DNA of 7,674 nucleotides from an uncultured Pyrinomonas sp. Its GTDB lineage: Bacteria; Acidobacteriota; Blastocatellia; Pyrinomonadales; Pyrinomonadaceae. Below, in pieces: positions 1-5,809 of the stretch (positions are counted from its first letter, which is position 1; each line of letters starts with the position of its first letter). The stretch covers positions 1-7,674 of the forward strand of contig CAKZOF010000425.1 in assembly GCA_937135995.1 (NCBI GenBank), given 5' to 3'. The position numbers were made by a program, and so were the translations under genes. The notes under the pieces are model-generated. The model saw only the letters and a program-made list of their open reading frames with translations, was not told the origin of the DNA and did not search any database.

Positions 1-21
1 GCAGCGCAAATGAAACTTTTG

Positions 22-1377
22 CTACACGCGGGGAGATCTAAAAGAGAGTGCGCGTAAAAATTCCTTCGCTTTAGCAGGTGTGACACTGATCTTTCCTCCC
101 TCGATCTTCGGTGATCGCTTCAGCGCTTCCTCAAGCTCAGGCTGTTTGAAGCGAATGACCAATGCTGTGGCGGCAAGATGCTTGGCCAGCGGATCGCCCT
201 TTTCATCGAACGCGATGCGCAGAAGCCCTTCGAGCGTACTTCTCTTCACGTCCATGTCTATGCAAGCGAGCGCCTGCAATGAATTGAGGTAGAGGACGAC
301 ATCATCTCTCTTGTTGAGATCATCCTCCGCTTGCGCGATCAAGCGCCGCTGTTCGTCTGCGCTGAGCACGCCAAGGTGTTCGACATCTACCTGCAACGTC
401 TCTCGAATAAGCGCGAACAGCTCTTCGCCATCGACGGGACGTTTGCGCCGCGCGCGAAACTCCATCATCGCGCGCAGAAGTTTCTGTACGGGATCCTCGA
501 TCCCGTTTGCGCGCGCCCTTTCAACGACTAGCCGGACCAGTTGGAAAGAAGCTCTGTATAGTGAACCTATTTCCCAAGCCGTTTGAGTGTTTGAAACCTT
601 CTTCTTCAAACCGGAGAGGCTATCTTCACCCTTCCAACTCTTCAGTTTTTGACGAATCTCTGGGCAATGCAGACAAACTTCGGGCATAAACAACGAGTTC
701 TTCCGCAAAGCTGGCGCGCGATCTTTCGCAACGCCCCAGGCCACATACTCTGCTAACCCTTCATCGAACCAGCGCGTCGCTGCCTTACCAAGCAAGTGAT
801 CAACTAACTCGTGCGTCAGCTCATGAGGCGTAGTTAGGAAAATCTCCTGGCACAAAGCGGAAGGAGAGGAATGGCAGTCGAAATTCTTGGAGTCCTCTCT
901 ACTGACAACTTGAAGCGTTTGATACCAGCCTTCTGTCGCCGGCAGTGCATAGGTGTAATCGGTCATCTCTCCGGCGGATGGCAACAAGTAATAACGTACT
1001 CCTCTAACATGTAATGGTCGCAAGATCTCGTGCGTGGCCTTGACCGAGTCGCCCAGCATACGCAGTATGATCTCAGCTTGTGTTGAGAATCCTCTTGGAA
1101 ATCGCACCTCAACCGTTGTCCCCTCGCCAGAGATGGCGATAGATTCTGTGCATTCCTGCGTAGCTCGTTTCGATACGTCCGTGATCTTGCCGCCTGTGCT
1201 CGAAATCCTTCCGCCGCCTCGCGCCGATTGGGCGATTGCCGAAGGATTCGCCAAAATGCACAAAACTAGCAGAAGCGATGTGAACGCAGGAGCGTCGCTC
1301 TGTGATCTGAGCGCCTCAGATTTAAAAACATCCCGCCTTCGCATAGACAGCTTTAATTGAAGAATCTTGCGCTTCAT
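22..1377 (-). CDS. Secreted gluzincin-type zinc metallopeptidase-like protein (HELTH)
   Basis: Predicted exported peptidase of the MA-like (gluzincin) type; substrate unknown. Counting from the first ATG (451 residues), the zinc motif HELTH is at 185-189. The likely third ligand is Glu206 in WFDEGLAEY, 17 residues later, as is usual in HExxH...EG(L/W)A proteins. His185 and His189 would bind zinc and Glu186 would be catalytic. Residues about 31-49 form a hydrophobic export signal, with a probable cut after AIA (47-49), preceded by an unusually long basic N-terminal region. Cys168/Cys176 and the pair in CLHC (235-238) could form disulfides. The part after about residue 260 looks helical and I do not recognise it. 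The first ATG (1375-1377) has AAGGGG 10 bases upstream but lies inside a perfect inverted repeat. The ATG at codon 12 (1342-1344) lies outside it and gives a more normal signal peptide, but has no clear ribosome site. It is the last gene of the left locus, 335 bases after the helical-protein gene. Fold call fairly firm; activity and substrate unknown. Confidence 0.8.
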   Translation of the reverse strand: MKRKILQLKLSMRRRDVFKSEALRSQSDAPAFTSLLLVLCILANPSAIAQSARGGGRISSTGGKITDVSKRATQECTESIAISGEGTTVEVRFPRGFSTQAEIILRMLGDSVKATHEILRPLHVRGVRYYLLPSAGEMTDYTYALPATEGWYQTLQVVSREDSKNFDCHSSPSALCQEIFLTTPHELTHELVDHLLGKAATRWFDEGLAEYVAWGVAKDRAPALRKNSLFMPEVCLHCPEIRQKLKSWKGEDSLSGLKKKVSNTQTAWEIGSLYRASFQLVRLVVERARANGIEDPVQKLLRAMMEFRARRKRPVDGEELFALIRETLQVDVEHLGVLSADEQRRLIAQAEDDLNKRDDVVLYLNSLQALACIDMDVKRSTLEGLLRIAFDEKGDPLAKHLAATALVIRFKQPELEEALKRSPKIEGGKISVTPAKAKEFLRALSFRSPRV

Positions 1378-1410
1378 TTGGAGAAGACCCCTTCAAATGA
1401 AGCGCAAGAT
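1364..1410 (-). promoter_or_regulatory. Perfect 17-bp inverted repeat over the peptidase-gene start codon
   Basis: The arms 1364-1380 and 1394-1410 are perfectly complementary over 17 bp with a 13-base loop. A G-U and two further pairs can shrink the loop to 7 bases. In the minus-strand transcript the 3' arm holds the ATG (1375-1377) and codons 2-5 of the peptidase gene, and the Shine-Dalgarno-like AAGGGG lies in the loop. The structure would therefore hide the start codon while leaving the ribosome site exposed. It has no T-run on either strand, so a simple intrinsic terminator is unlikely. The structure is seen directly; a role in translation control is inferred. Confidence 0.6.
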
Positions 1411-1424
1411 CGATCCGGCATTAA

Positions 1425-1712
1425 TCATTGGATGATGGGACAGATACGCCTACCACAACCTCCATCTCCATCACCATCTCCCGGATCAGTGTAGAAGAAA
1501 TCATACGAACTGTAGTAGCTAACACCTCCTGAAGTCTCAGCCCGAACGTGGTTGGTGTACGTGCCAGATGGAGCATTGGGGTCTATTTGAACGGTGGGCT
1601 TTACGGTTTCGATCTTGAAACCACTTCTCCCTGAAATTACAACCGCAAGACCAAAATTTGAGCAGTGGGTTTTACGGTTTCGATCTTGAAAAGTTGAACC
1701 TCGAGTCCCAGC
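1425..1712 (-). pseudogene. Startless remnant of a Gly/Asp-rich small protein, in frame after the amber stop
   Basis: Directly after the TAG stop of the upstream helical-protein gene (1713-1715), the same frame stays open for 95 codons to a TGA at 1425-1427. It has no ATG, GTG or TTG codon, so it cannot be an ordinary independent gene. Its translation looks protein-like: a strand-like segment (LAVVISGRSGFKIETVKP), a polar stretch (TYTNHVRAETSGG), an aromatic stretch (YYSSYDFFYTD), then an Asp/Gly run (PGDGDGDGGCG) and the ending RRICPIIQ. I do not recognise the family. The segment FKIETVKPT occurs a second time just upstream in another frame (see the direct repeat), which suggests a deletion or fusion between related coding sequences. 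Alternatives are stop-codon read-through giving a C-terminal extension, or chance. A decayed gene seems most likely. Confidence 0.4.
1585..1691. repeat. 36-bp imperfect direct repeat, copies 71 bp apart
   Basis: Copies at 1585-1620 and 1656-1691 match at 33 of 36 bases. Read on the minus strand both encode FKIETVKPT(A/V)QI, but the 71-bp offset puts them in different frames. Two of the three differences are synonymous in that reading and the third is Ala/Val, so both copies probably diverged while coding. The upstream copy's frame ends in TAA 17 codons after its FKIE segment begins; the other copy lies in the 95-codon remnant. Confidence 0.75.
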
Positions 1713-3560
1713 CTATCTGGTTTTAGAAGGAGCTATTCGCCTATCATCCAGCGCCGATCGGGCGATGGCGATGAGAGCATTCGCGCGAGGTGCCTCGCCT
1801 TTGAACTCGCCCGCTAGCTGAATCGCTTGTTCTAGGTCAACCTCTGATAATTTGCCGAAGATCCCCTCCACATCAAAATCGGGGATGTTTTCAAACTTCT
1901 TTCGCAAAAGCTGATTCTTGCGGCTCAATGTTAGAATGATCATTCCACCTTCGCCCGTAAAGTTTTCGGTCGAATTCGCCGCTTTAATCGCTTCCCTTGT
2001 GGTTTCCCACGCACGCAGTGGTTCAATCGGTGTAAATGCATTGGCGATAGCCAGCAACGCACGAGGTCGCTCGGGAGTGCCGATCTCGATACGACGCGCC
2101 TCAGTCGTCGCATCGTTGAGCAGTCGCAAAGCCCTATCGCGATCAGCTTTGGCGAGCAGTTTCGCCGACTGAGTCAAGATCCACACTCTTTGGAGATAGG
2201 TTAGTTCTCCGTTGCGAACTATCTCTAAAGCCGTTTCAACCTTCTCTTTCTTGAGAGCGCTGATGGCCAAGCTCCAGTCAACCCAAGCTTGCGCTTGGTT
2301 GCGAAACTCGCTTTCGCTAATCTTGCTCACATAATCACGGGCTTTCGGATCATCTTTGTTGAGCGAGAGCAGAGCCAGATCGAAGTAGAGACCGTCGCGT
2401 TCATCTGACGTCTTGGCGCGTTCGATCTGATCCATCAAGGATGATTCTTGGTCCGCAACCACCTGGTCCTCAGAGGTGATCCCTTTTTGCAGCCACTCGT
2501 TCTCGTTCCGACGCGCATTGTCGCTCACAAGCGTATCAAGCGATTCGAACTGACCGCGTATCGCGGTTGCGATCTCTTTCGGCGCATATCGCTCAAACAG
2601 TGGCAACAGGCGTTTGACTACCATATACTTGCCAACGATCCCCGAACCACTTCGGACCGATCCCGGTAGAGATTGGGGGCGCAACAGAACGTTGGCGGCA
2701 GTTTGAAAGAAAGCCAGGCGTAATTGTTGGCCAACGCTCGTTTGCGAAGCGGAGGGCATGTAAGAGTATTCGGGACTACCATCGGCGTGGAAGATCACGT
2801 ACATCCGCGGCGTGAAGATATAAGCTGAAAGCAGCGAAATCGTATTCGCGTCTGCTGTCATGTCGAGGTTGGTATTAGCTAACATTGCGGCGTAACGCTG
2901 GTCAGCGGCAGTTGGACTTTTCTCACGCAGCAGAGTGAGAAAGTCAATAGTCGATGCAGTAACGCTACCGAGTACTGGATCGGCAAAATATAGGGCTCCT
3001 TCAACATCACCCGCACGCAGTAAGTCTCCTGCCAGCCTTAACCTTTTCTCCAACGCTTCTGGAAGCTCCCACAGGTTTCGCTCCAGAGGCGCGCCGTTAT
3101 TGGCTGAGGTGGGGGCTTGGGTCTCTTGTTGATCTGTCTTTAGCTTCTGCAGAAACTCCTCGGCGAGTTGACGATCGCGCTTGGCCACTAGTTTTAAGAC
3201 CTCTTCACGAAGGCTAGGGGGGCCTTCGCTCTCGCGGTCAGCAGCTTCTGCCGCTTTCCATGCCTCGCGAAAAAGTATACTTCCATGCTCGGTTGCAACT
3301 TCCCATAGAGCGTCGGCAATTTTCGCCAGAGAGCGAGCGCGCAATTTTTGATCACGAAAGCTGCGCGCCTCGTTGCTCAATGAAAATAGGAGCAAACGAG
3401 CTTCTGCCAGACGATCTTCGTTGACTTCAGTTTGCCCACCTTTCTTGCCACCGCCTTTATCCGAAATTGCACTTTCTTGGGATGGCGATTGGGCATTTGT
3501 AAGAACTGCTAGGAGGATCGAGCCTAAGCCGACTAAGGCGCCGCACTTAAAAGATACCAT
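1713..3560 (-). CDS. Secreted alpha-helical protein of unknown function (615 aa)
   Basis: I do not recognise a named domain. The protein starts with a short basic segment and a hydrophobic signal (about residues 6-20) with a probable cut after TNA, followed by a low-complexity Gly/Lys/Ser linker (about 25-45). The rest is mostly amphipathic helices, in a style like HEAT or TPR arrays: segments such as RARSLAKIADALWE near the start and RANALIAIARSALDD near the end have the Ala/Leu spacing of stacked helical hairpins. A less helical, aromatic-rich insert lies near residues 240-290. From memory, similar exported proteins with a RAR...IADALW segment occur in Acidobacteriota genomes, without assigned function. 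I chose the ATG at 3558-3560, 4 bases after the stop of the redoxin gene, with GAGGAG 13 bases upstream. A GTG at 3570-3572 would add four residues and overlap that gene by 8 bases, but sits only one base from the GAGGAG. The tight spacing implies co-transcription and probably coupled translation. A scaffold or partner-binding role is conjecture. Confidence 0.8.
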   Translation of the reverse strand: MVSFKCGALVGLGSILLAVLTNAQSPSQESAISDKGGGKKGGQTEVNEDRLAEARLLLFSLSNEARSFRDQKLRARSLAKIADALWEVATEHGSILFREAWKAAEAADRESEGPPSLREEVLKLVAKRDRQLAEEFLQKLKTDQQETQAPTSANNGAPLERNLWELPEALEKRLRLAGDLLRAGDVEGALYFADPVLGSVTASTIDFLTLLREKSPTAADQRYAAMLANTNLDMTADANTISLLSAYIFTPRMYVIFHADGSPEYSYMPSASQTSVGQQLRLAFFQTAANVLLRPQSLPGSVRSGSGIVGKYMVVKRLLPLFERYAPKEIATAIRGQFESLDTLVSDNARRNENEWLQKGITSEDQVVADQESSLMDQIERAKTSDERDGLYFDLALLSLNKDDPKARDYVSKISESEFRNQAQAWVDWSLAISALKKEKVETALEIVRNGELTYLQRVWILTQSAKLLAKADRDRALRLLNDATTEARRIEIGTPERPRALLAIANAFTPIEPLRAWETTREAIKAANSTENFTGEGGMIILTLSRKNQLLRKKFENIPDFDVEGIFGKLSEVDLEQAIQLAGEFKGEAPRANALIAIARSALDDRRIAPSKTR

Positions 3561-3564
3561 ACGC

Positions 3565-4110
3565 TTACACACTCCTCAGCCAATCCTTGAATTCAGTCTG
3601 TTTCCGCTGATCAATAGTGGCGTTTAACCAAACTTTCTTTATAATCCCGTTCTCGACAAAGATCTTTATGGGCACCTGATATATTTCCAAGTCGCGGCTC
3701 AGATCGGATCCAACATCATAAAAGGGCTCAAGCGCGTATTTATTTTGGGCCAATCTTAGCATCTGATCTTTGCCCCCAAATGGGATGATGTAAAAGAATT
3801 CAATATCTTGGCGACTATTGATGACAGTTTTGAGGAACTCGTTTTCTAGATCGCAAGCTGGACAGTCTGGCATCATAAAGACCAGAATCATTTTACCGTG
3901 CCTAAGCCTTTCATCTTCCAAAGACTCGCCGTAAAGGTTTACCAAGTGGGCCTTCGGCAATGGTCGATTGATGACAGCCGATGTTAAAATCAAGTCTCTT
4001 CCCCTCAAACCTTCTTGCGCGCGCTTGTAGAAGAGATAAAAGCTGCCGCAGAAAACGGTAATGGGTATCAGCATAATTACAAACCTTTTAGCCCTAGCCG
4101 TGAGCATCAT
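3565..4110 (-). CDS. Membrane-anchored thioredoxin-like protein (CPAC redoxin)
   Basis: A 181-residue TlpA/redoxin-like protein, expected to act as a thiol-disulfide oxidoreductase outside the cytoplasmic membrane. Residues about 10-28 form one hydrophobic segment after a basic N terminus, fitting an uncleaved anchor with the catalytic domain in the periplasm. The fold shows a beta strand (MILVFMM) leading into the active site CPAC (Cys83 and Cys86), and the cis-proline region VPIKIFV with Pro147. Length is normal for an anchored single-domain redoxin. The start is one of two adjacent ATG codons (4105-4110); neither has a good Shine-Dalgarno sequence. It lies between a Cys-rich exported peptide gene and the secreted helical protein gene, which fits a job in forming or correcting disulfides in a neighbouring product. 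GC content here is low (about 37% in 3781-3840), unlike sucA. Electron-transfer partners and substrate are not visible in the window. Confidence 0.85.
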   Translation of the reverse strand: MMLTARAKRFVIMLIPITVFCGSFYLFYKRAQEGLRGRDLILTSAVINRPLPKAHLVNLYGESLEDERLRHGKMILVFMMPDCPACDLENEFLKTVINSRQDIEFFYIIPFGGKDQMLRLAQNKYALEPFYDVGSDLSRDLEIYQVPIKIFVENGIIKKVWLNATIDQRKQTEFKDWLRSV

Positions 4111-4133
4111 ATATAACCGACACTCGCTATGAG

Positions 4134-4143
4134 TGAACGTTCA
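4134..4143. promoter_or_regulatory. 10-bp palindrome near the predicted transcription start (possible operator)
   Basis: TGAACGTTCA is a perfect palindrome lying between the putative -10 element and the redoxin start codon. A small hairpin (CACTC/GAGTG, 4121-4135) follows it toward the ATG. The position would suit a repressor site, but 10-bp palindromes also arise by chance. Confidence 0.25.
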
Positions 4144-4152
4144 AGTGCATAG

Positions 4153-4181
4153 ATTATTGCTTATAAAATATGCATCCTCAA
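4153..4181 (-). promoter_or_regulatory. Candidate sigma70-type promoter for the redoxin gene
   Basis: On the minus strand TTGAGG (4176-4181, 4 of 6 matches to TTGACA) is followed after 17 bases by AATAAT (4153-4158, 5 of 6 matches to TATAAT), in an AT-rich stretch. Transcription would start near 4146, about 35 bases before the ATG at 4108-4110. This would let the redoxin and helical-protein genes be expressed apart from the peptide gene. It is a consensus match only. Confidence 0.35.
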
Positions 4182-4260
4182 TAGCGTAATGGTACGAAAG
4201 CTTCGGATCGCTGTGGCGGACTATGTAGATCTACCGTCTTCTGGTGATTCAGCTCAGTTA

Positions 4261-4312
4261 AATCCCCGGCATCACCGCAAACATCGCGATGTTTACGGTG
4301 ATGCTGAGGATT
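4261..4312 (-). terminator. Strong hairpin between the peptide and redoxin genes
   Basis: The arms 4269-4286 and 4287-4304 are complementary over 18 bp with a single C/A mismatch and no spacer. Outside a short imperfect stretch, AATCC (4261-4265) also pairs with GGATT (4308-4312), giving 26-base arms. It begins 10 bases after the peptide gene's stop. Read on the minus strand it is followed only by ATTTAACTG, a poor T-run. It could be a partial terminator, an mRNA-stabilising 3' end, or an RNA-processing site that allows more peptide than redoxin to be made. Confidence 0.5.
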
Positions 4313-4322
4313 CTCTTGTGCT

Positions 4323-4580
4323 TCAGTGTTCGTTATTCTCTATTTCATAGTCCCCACATCTGCCACCGTTCAAACAGCTGCGATCATAAACGCATTTGTC
4401 GCCTTGTGGTGTCCCAGAGCAGCAGTAACTTTTGCCGTTGGCACACTGTATTACGATGCAAGGACACTGGGCTTTCACCACGACGGGAGCTAACATGGCA
4501 GCGCTTAGGGCCATAAACGCGCAGAGAGCGGCGAACGAAATGCGGATTGCAGCTTTCTGGATTCTTTTCGGGCTTTTCAT
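4323..4580 (-). CDS. Small secreted cysteine-rich peptide (85 aa precursor)
   Basis: The precursor has a basic N terminus and a long Ala/Leu/Met hydrophobic core (about residues 12-33), with a signal peptidase site after VKA (37). The predicted mature peptide has 48 residues. It starts QCPC and carries eight Cys (mature positions 2, 4, 9, 16, 17, 26, 32, 38), including a CC pair, enough for four disulfides, and ends in an acidic tail (YEIENNEH). I do not recognise a family. The ATG at 4578-4580 is chosen because AGGAGG lies exactly 7 bases upstream; a GTG at 4617-4619 would add 13 residues but lacks such a site. The next gene encodes a periplasm-facing CPAC redoxin, so an oxidatively folded extracellular peptide is plausible. 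Bacteriocin, signal, structural or metal-binding roles are all open. The signal peptide, Cys pattern and ribosome site together make it a credible gene. Confidence 0.72.
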   Translation of the reverse strand: MKSPKRIQKAAIRISFAALCAFMALSAAMLAPVVVKAQCPCIVIQCANGKSYCCSGTPQGDKCVYDRSCLNGGRCGDYEIENNEH

Positions 4581-4587
4581 CTCGAGT

Positions 4588-4593
4588 CCTCCT
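4588..4593 (-). promoter_or_regulatory. Strong Shine-Dalgarno site of the Cys-rich peptide gene
   Basis: AGGAGG on the minus strand, 7 bases before the ATG at 4578-4580 and within a longer purine run. It decides the start against the upstream in-frame GTG and suggests efficient translation. Confidence 0.8.
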
Positions 4594-4694
4594 CTCTTCG
4601 AATTGAGACCTCGCGCCACTCTGCGTTAAGATAGCGCTTAGCCTACACTACACCTTTTGCGCAAGAGTGGCGCAGAGGTCATGGTTGATAAGCA

Positions 4695-4732
4695 AGCCTC
4701 GTCAGTGCACTGGCTGGTGTACTGGCGAGGCT
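4695..4732. terminator. Inverted repeat, possible bidirectional terminator upstream of the peptide gene
   Basis: The arms 4695-4706 and 4721-4732 pair over 12 bp with one G-U, around a 14-base loop. The plus-strand side is followed by TCTTCTTTG and the minus-strand side by TTGCTTATC, both modestly T-rich. No gene ends nearby on either strand. The most sensible role is to stop transcription arriving from the sucA side before the peptide gene. Confidence 0.45.
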
Positions 4733-4740
4733 CTTCTTTG

Positions 4741-5299
4741 ACCGCTGTTGCTCATTCATCTCGTCGCTCTTCGCCACAAGGCTGCTCTCCTGATCGCTGA
4801 GCCGTTAGCAGTGGCAACGCGCACTAGCGACCACACGGGCCAACTTCTCTCTGGATGAATCGTGAGCCAGCAATGGCTTACGGTGGCATTTCGGGCTGGT
4901 TGAGGCGAAGGCGGCGAGGTGAACATCTTAGACTTGCTCCTGGGTTGTTCGTCCCGCTTCCCGAACGCAAGTGAGAGAGCGTTCAGGGGCTATCGAGTTG
5001 CCGCTTCCGAGGGTGGTGGGGTGACCACGCGCCCAAGCTATCTGTACGATACGTCAGCGGGAGTCTGACGTTAAGGATCAACTCTGTGCCTTGTACCAGC
5101 AGATCACATTGATCTGCGGCACGCCTTCTTGACAACGTGGACGCCAATGTAGCTTTTTTTTTTGCGGAAGTCAAGGGGGATTTTTAAGACAGCGCGGCGG
5201 CACACACCTTGCTCGGTCGCTAGCGAGCCTGATTTTGCTCGAAAAGGTTTGGGGATGGTGGCGTTGATTTGTCAGAAGCGACCGCATGACTCCGAATGA
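4741..5299. other. Intergenic stretch without a recognisable gene
   Basis: I find no convincing coding region, tRNA or known structural RNA here. It holds small inverted repeats: one at about 4960-4988 (GAACGC/GCGTTC extended by CCC/GGG), one at 5051-5071 (ACGTCAG/CTGACGT), a composite hairpin at 5086-5122 (GTGCC/GGCAC enclosing GCAGATCA/TGATCTGC), and the palindrome TCGCTAGCGA (5217-5226). A run of ten T lies at 5154-5163, but no stable stem sits directly before it, so a terminator is not supported. Confidence 0.5.
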
Positions 5300-5541
5300 G
5301 GGTGATCTAGATGTGTGGTAAAGTGGTTGTCTCGGTCACAGTTGCGTCTTGAGCCGTCTGAGCGCGGTTGATCTAGGTGTATGGCAAAGTAGTTATTTGG
5401 TCGAGTTGATCGAACGATTGATCGAACGATTCAGTCGGGAGACCGTTGATCTGGATGCAGAGTGAAGTGGTTGTCAGTTTCGGCAGTGCGTAACATCAAC
5501 GCGCATTCGCGGTTGACCTGGTGCAGGGTGGAGTGGTCCCG
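5300..5541. repeat. Four-copy degenerate tandem repeat, period 66 bp
   Basis: About 32-bp conserved cores occur at 5300-5331, 5366-5397, 5444-5475 and 5510-5541. They share a pattern like GGTTGATCTAG...AAAGTGGTTGT. Spacings are 66, 78 and 66 bp; the extra 12 bp in the middle is accounted for by a 12-bp direct duplication (TTGATCGAACGA twice, 5406-5429). Read on the minus strand all copies are in one frame and give variants of DNHFTLHxDQ in 22-residue units, with a TGA at 5431-5433 and a second at 5272-5274. No start codon with a ribosome site is present. It could be a non-coding repeat element or a decayed repeat-protein gene. Confidence 0.7.
5406..5431. repeat. 12-bp tandem duplication inside the 66-bp array
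   Basis: TTGATCGAACGA occurs at 5406-5417 and again at 5418-5429, followed by two more matching T. It restores the otherwise broken 66-bp spacing and looks like a slippage event. Confidence 0.8.
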
Positions 5542-5698
5542 CTCGAAAAGGGCAAACGGTTTCAATCGAGAGCGAGACGGCCATTTAGAGCGCGCGGGAG
5601 TCGCGGCGCGGATCGAGTCAAACGACTTCAATAGATGGCAGGGCGGCCTTCAGCCGCGCGCTTTCGAAGCGCCGACGAAAGTCCATGTCTAAAGGATC
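5542..5698. other. Non-coding stretch between the repeat array and the sucA terminator
   Basis: No supported gene. Two small adjacent hairpins are visible: GCGGC/GCCGC at 5643-5657 and GCGCTT/AAGCGC at 5658-5672. Open frames on both strands begin at TTG or at ATG without a ribosome site and have no recognisable sequence. Confidence 0.4.
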
Positions 5699-5735
5699 GA
5701 GGCGGAAGGATTCTTGCAGTGCATCCTTCCGCCTC
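5699..5735 (-). terminator. Perfect 13-bp hairpin downstream of sucA
   Basis: The arms 5699-5711 and 5723-5735 are perfectly complementary with an 11-base loop; the stem is GC-rich. It lies about 75 bases after the sucA stop. On the minus strand it is followed by GATCCTTTAG, a weak T tract, so it may be an intrinsic terminator or a 3'-end stabiliser. Confidence 0.55.
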
Positions 5736-5787
5736 CGGATTTCCCTATTGAACTTCTGAAAGAGCTCAGGCGGCCTCTTTGCTGAAA

Positions 5788-5802
5788 GCCCAAGCTTTGG
5801 GC
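5788..5802 (-). terminator. Short hairpin directly after sucA
   Basis: GCCCAA and TTGGGC pair around a 3-base loop, 7 bases after the sucA TAA. On the minus strand it is followed by TTTC. Weaker than the downstream 13-bp hairpin but well placed for ending the transcript. Confidence 0.35.
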
Positions 5803-5809
5803 GTCGATG

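Noticed and set aside
311..689. Plus-strand frames opposite the metallopeptidase gene
   Set aside because: Ser/Arg-rich mirror frames without signals; the minus strand holds the HELTH motif and signal peptide.
1713..1715. Amber codon as pyrrolysine or programmed read-through
   Set aside because: Nothing in the window supports recoding, and the upstream protein already ends in a plausible helical repeat. A decayed neighbour is simpler, so this stays only as an option in the finding.
4617..4619. GTG start for a 98-residue form of the Cys-rich peptide
   Set aside because: The ATG at 4578-4580 has AGGAGG 7 bases upstream and gives a standard signal peptide.
5154..5163. Run of ten T as an intrinsic terminator
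   Set aside because: There is no stable GC-rich stem immediately before it; the nearest good hairpin ends about 31 bases upstream.
4983..5174. 63-codon minus-strand frame
   Set aside because: It starts with TTG, has no ribosome site, contains the A-run translation KKK and otherwise looks random.
5300..5541. CRISPR array
   Set aside because: The repeats are degenerate, with a core of about 32 bp and spacing that fits, but copies differ at many positions and there are only four. No cas genes are visible.
5431..5631. 66-codon minus-strand frame carrying two of the repeat units as a gene
   Set aside because: It starts with TTG without a ribosome site and stops in the middle of the array. Kept only as a repeat feature.
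5462..5692. 76-codon plus-strand frame across the repeat array
   Set aside because: No ribosome site, it covers only part of the repeats, and its translation is not protein-like.
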